Assembly (NCBI GenBank): GCA_002317325.1
Contig: DCJB01000019.1
Location: 1 to 8,040 of the forward strand
Source of the DNA: Bacteroidales bacterium UBA1711
GTDB taxonomy: Bacteria > Bacteroidota > Bacteroidia > Bacteroidales > P3
Length of the DNA stretch: 8,040 nt
Direction of reading: 5' to 3'
Shown here: positions 6,115-8,040 of the stretch, piece by piece
How the letters are laid out: each line of letters starts with the position of its first letter
How positions within the stretch are numbered: position 1 is the first letter of the stretch
The notes under the pieces: model-generated
The model's database searches: none
Seen by the model: the letters and a program-made list of their open reading frames with translations, nothing else
Told to the model about the DNA's origin: nothing
Program-made: the position numbers and the translations under genes

Positions 6115-8031
6115 ATGGACGAACCCAACACCCTCAGCCTGAATCAGGCAGCCGACTATAACGACGACAGCATCATCCATCTTGAAGACATGGAGCACAT
6201 CCGTCTGCGCCCCGGTATGTATATCGGCAAGCTGGGCGACGGATCGTCGCACGACGACGGCATCTATGTCCTCATCAAGGAGGTCATAGACAACGCCATT
6301 GACGAGTTCACCTCTGGCTTCGGGCGCCGCATAGACATGACGGTCAACTTTGCCGACCGCTGCGTCTCCATCCGCGACTACGGCCGCGGCATTCCATTGG
6401 GCAAGATGGTGGAGGCCGTGAGCAAGCTGAACACGGGGGCCAAGTACGACAGCAAGGTATTCCAGAAGAGCGTGGGTCTGAACGGCGTGGGCACCAAGGC
6501 GGTCAACGCCCTCTCCTCGCGTTTCCGGGTCCAGGCCTTCCGCGACGGGAAGACCCGCACGGCCGAGTTTGCCGACGGACGCCTGACCTCCGACAGCGGC
6601 ATTGTCGCCTACGCCCCGCCCGACGGGTTGGAGACCACCGGCACGCTCGTGGAGTTTGTCCCCGACCCCAAGCTCTTCGGCAACTACCACTTCATCAACG
6701 AGTATGTAGAGCGCCGCGTGTGGAACTACTGCTACCTCAACCGCGGTTTGGCCTTCTACTACAACGACAAGCGTTTCTACTCCAAAAATGGGCTCCTCGA
6801 CCTGCTGGAGCACAATATGGAGGGAGAGCCGCTCTATCCCCTCATCCACATCAAGGAGGGAGACTTCGAGGCCGCCTTCACTCATGTGAACGGGCAGAAC
6901 AGCGACTACTACTACTCTTTCGTCAACGGTCAGCACACCACCGAGGGCGGCACCCATCAGAGCGCGTTCCGCGAGGGGTATGCCCGCGTGGTGAAGGAGT
7001 TCTACAACAAGAAGGAGTTCGCCCCCGAGGACGTGCGGCAGGGGCTTGTGTGCGCCCTCTGCATACGCATTCAGGAGCCAGTCTTCGAGGCGCAGACCAA
7101 GACCAAGCTCGGTTCCACACACCTCGCGCCCAACCGTCAGGACGGCTCCAACGACAGCCCTTTCCTCAAGACCTACGTCCTCGACATACTCAAGCGCCAC
7201 CTTGACAACTACCTCCACATCCACTCCGACACCGCCGAGGCCCTGCTTGACAAGATACAGCGCAACGAGAAGGAGCGCAAGGACATAGCCGGCATCAAGA
7301 AACTGGCCAAGGAGAGCAGCCGCAAGGCCAGCCTCAACAACAGCAAGCTCCGCGACTGCCGCATCCACTACAACTCCAACCATCCCCGCCGGCTCGAGAG
7401 CACCATCTTCATCACCGAGGGCCTCTCGGCCAGCGGCAGCATCACCAAAAGCCGCGACGTGGAGACCCAGGCCGTCTTCAGCCTCCGCGGCAAGCCCCTC
7501 AACACCGTCTCCTCGGGCAAGGCCGAGGTCTATAAGAATGAGGAACTCAACCTGTTGCACAACGCCCTCGACATTGATGACGGCATGGAGAACCTCCGCT
7601 ACAACAACGTCGTCATTGCCACCGATGCCGATGTTGACGGCATGCACATCCGACTGCTCCTGCTCACCTTCTTCCTCCGTTTCTACCCCGAATTGGTGCG
7701 CGAGGGACACGTCTATATCCTCCAGACGCCCCTCTTCCGCGTGCGCAACAAGCAGAAGACCACCTATTGCTACAGCGACGACGAGCGCCTTGCGGCCATT
7801 GCGGCCACCCCCAATCCCGAAATCACCCGATTCAAGGGTCTCGGCGAAATCTCGCCAGACGAGTTTAAGGGGTTTATAGACAGTGATATGCGCCTCGACC
7901 CCGTGCTGCTGCACAAGGATTTCGACACACAGGGAGTCCTCCGCTTCTATATGGGTCAGAACACCTCCGACCGGCGCGAGTTCATCATGCAGAACCTCCG
8001 CGTAGAAGAAGACGAAGTAATTAAGAATTAA
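6115..8031 (+). CDS. parE: DNA topoisomerase IV subunit B (ATPase subunit)
   Basis: This 638-residue type IIA topoisomerase B subunit powers decatenation of replicated chromosomes together with ParC, which is not in the window. Motifs run in order. The GHKL ATPase site has EVIDNAIDE (56-64), DYGRGIP (88-94) and GLNGVGTKAVNALS (121-134). The transducer has VNGQHTTEGGTHQSAF (270-285) and the QTKTKLGS loop (327-334, conserved Q327 and K329). The TOPRIM domain has TEGLSASGS (434-442) and DADVDG (504-509), so E435, D504 and D506 are the expected Mg ligands. The C-terminal block has FKGLGEIS (573-580). The length and the EVIDNAIDEF and ITKSR features favour ParE over GyrB; I judge this from memory of Bacteroidetes sequences. 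The usual EGDSA is EGLSA here (L437). The ATG at 6115 follows a short leader after a -7 element. The last codons (VIKN and stop) lie within a 7-base repeat array. Confidence 0.9.
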   Translation: MDEPNTLSLNQAADYNDDSIIHLEDMEHIRLRPGMYIGKLGDGSSHDDGIYVLIKEVIDNAIDEFTSGFGRRIDMTVNFADRCVSIRDYGRGIPLGKMVEAVSKLNTGAKYDSKVFQKSVGLNGVGTKAVNALSSRFRVQAFRDGKTRTAEFADGRLTSDSGIVAYAPPDGLETTGTLVEFVPDPKLFGNYHFINEYVERRVWNYCYLNRGLAFYYNDKRFYSKNGLLDLLEHNMEGEPLYPLIHIKEGDFEAAFTHVNGQNSDYYYSFVNGQHTTEGGTHQSAFREGYARVVKEFYNKKEFAPEDVRQGLVCALCIRIQEPVFEAQTKTKLGSTHLAPNRQDGSNDSPFLKTYVLDILKRHLDNYLHIHSDTAEALLDKIQRNEKERKDIAGIKKLAKESSRKASLNNSKLRDCRIHYNSNHPRRLESTIFITEGLSASGSITKSRDVETQAVFSLRGKPLNTVSSGKAEVYKNEELNLLHNALDIDDGMENLRYNNVVIATDADVDGMHIRLLLLTFFLRFYPELVREGHVYILQTPLFRVRNKQKTTYCYSDDERLAAIAATPNPEITRFKGLGEISPDEFKGFIDSDMRLDPVLLHKDFDTQGVLRFYMGQNTSDRREFIMQNLRVEEDEVIKN

Positions 8032-8040
8032 GAATTAAGA
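8019..8040. repeat. Perfect tandem AATTAAG array overlapping the parE stop codon
   Basis: Three perfect copies of AATTAAG (8019-8025, 8026-8032, 8033-8039) plus one further base reach the window edge, so the array may continue. The parE TAA is at 8029-8031, inside the second copy. Because the unit contains TAA on one strand and TTAA on the other, a few copies put a stop codon in all six frames. Confidence 0.85.

Noticed and set aside
5926..7914. A 662-codon open frame antisense to parE
   Set aside because: It mirrors parE codon by codon, has low-complexity Val/Gly/Glu/Ala-rich sequence with no family motif, and is explained by the GC-rich third positions of parE leaving the opposite frame without stops.

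Overview
The window looks like chromosomal DNA from a GC-rich member of the order Bacteroidales (gut or oral Bacteroidetes). Three things support this. Two strong promoters match the Bacteroidetes pattern TTTG, 19-20 bases, TAnnTTTG, rather than the sigma-70 pattern. The genes lack clear Shine-Dalgarno sites. The protein set is typical of the group: a RhuM-Fic fusion, a VorB-type 2-oxoacid:ferredoxin oxidoreductase with its own small ferredoxin, an NhaC antiporter, and a topoisomerase IV B subunit with the sequence style of this phylum. Genus or species cannot be fixed from the sequence alone.

Layout. Everything from 1 to 5915 is read on the minus strand. In transcription order the genes are: a dicluster ferredoxin (5915-5697), then the alpha (5675-4593), beta (4480-3653) and gamma (3551-3000) subunits of a 2-oxoacid:ferredoxin oxidoreductase, then a strong hairpin-T6 terminator (2978-2945). 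A new promoter begins inside that T-run and serves an NhaC-family Na+/H+ antiporter (2791-1280). This is followed closely by a RhuM-Fic gene (1247-243) broken by an in-frame amber codon at 407-405, and by the first 78 codons of an AlaX-like tRNA-editing protein (236-1) that runs off the left edge. On the plus strand, divergent from the ferredoxin gene, parE (topoisomerase IV subunit B, 6115-8031) is complete. No stretch over 300 bases lacks a gene.

How the genes work together. The four-gene operon encodes an anaerobic, oxygen-sensitive enzyme that interconverts a 2-oxoacid plus CoA with an acyl-CoA and CO2. It uses thiamine diphosphate and Fe-S clusters and passes electrons to or from ferredoxin. 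In fermentative Bacteroidales such enzymes also run reductively to make amino-acid skeletons from short acids. The antiporter has its own promoter. The DNA-topology gene and the tRNA-editing gene are housekeeping functions.

The two observations most worth a second look are these. (1) The Fic gene has a single amber codon inside its catalytic domain, with the frame otherwise intact for 53 more codons and an ATG two codons after the stop. (2) Gene boundaries carry a set of short tandem arrays with unrelated sequences (AATAGTG, GATTGCA, GGTTGCA, ATTCTAC, AATTAAG) but the same 7-base period. Two of these arrays abut or contain a stop codon. I found no clear mobile element, CRISPR array, tRNA or rRNA.
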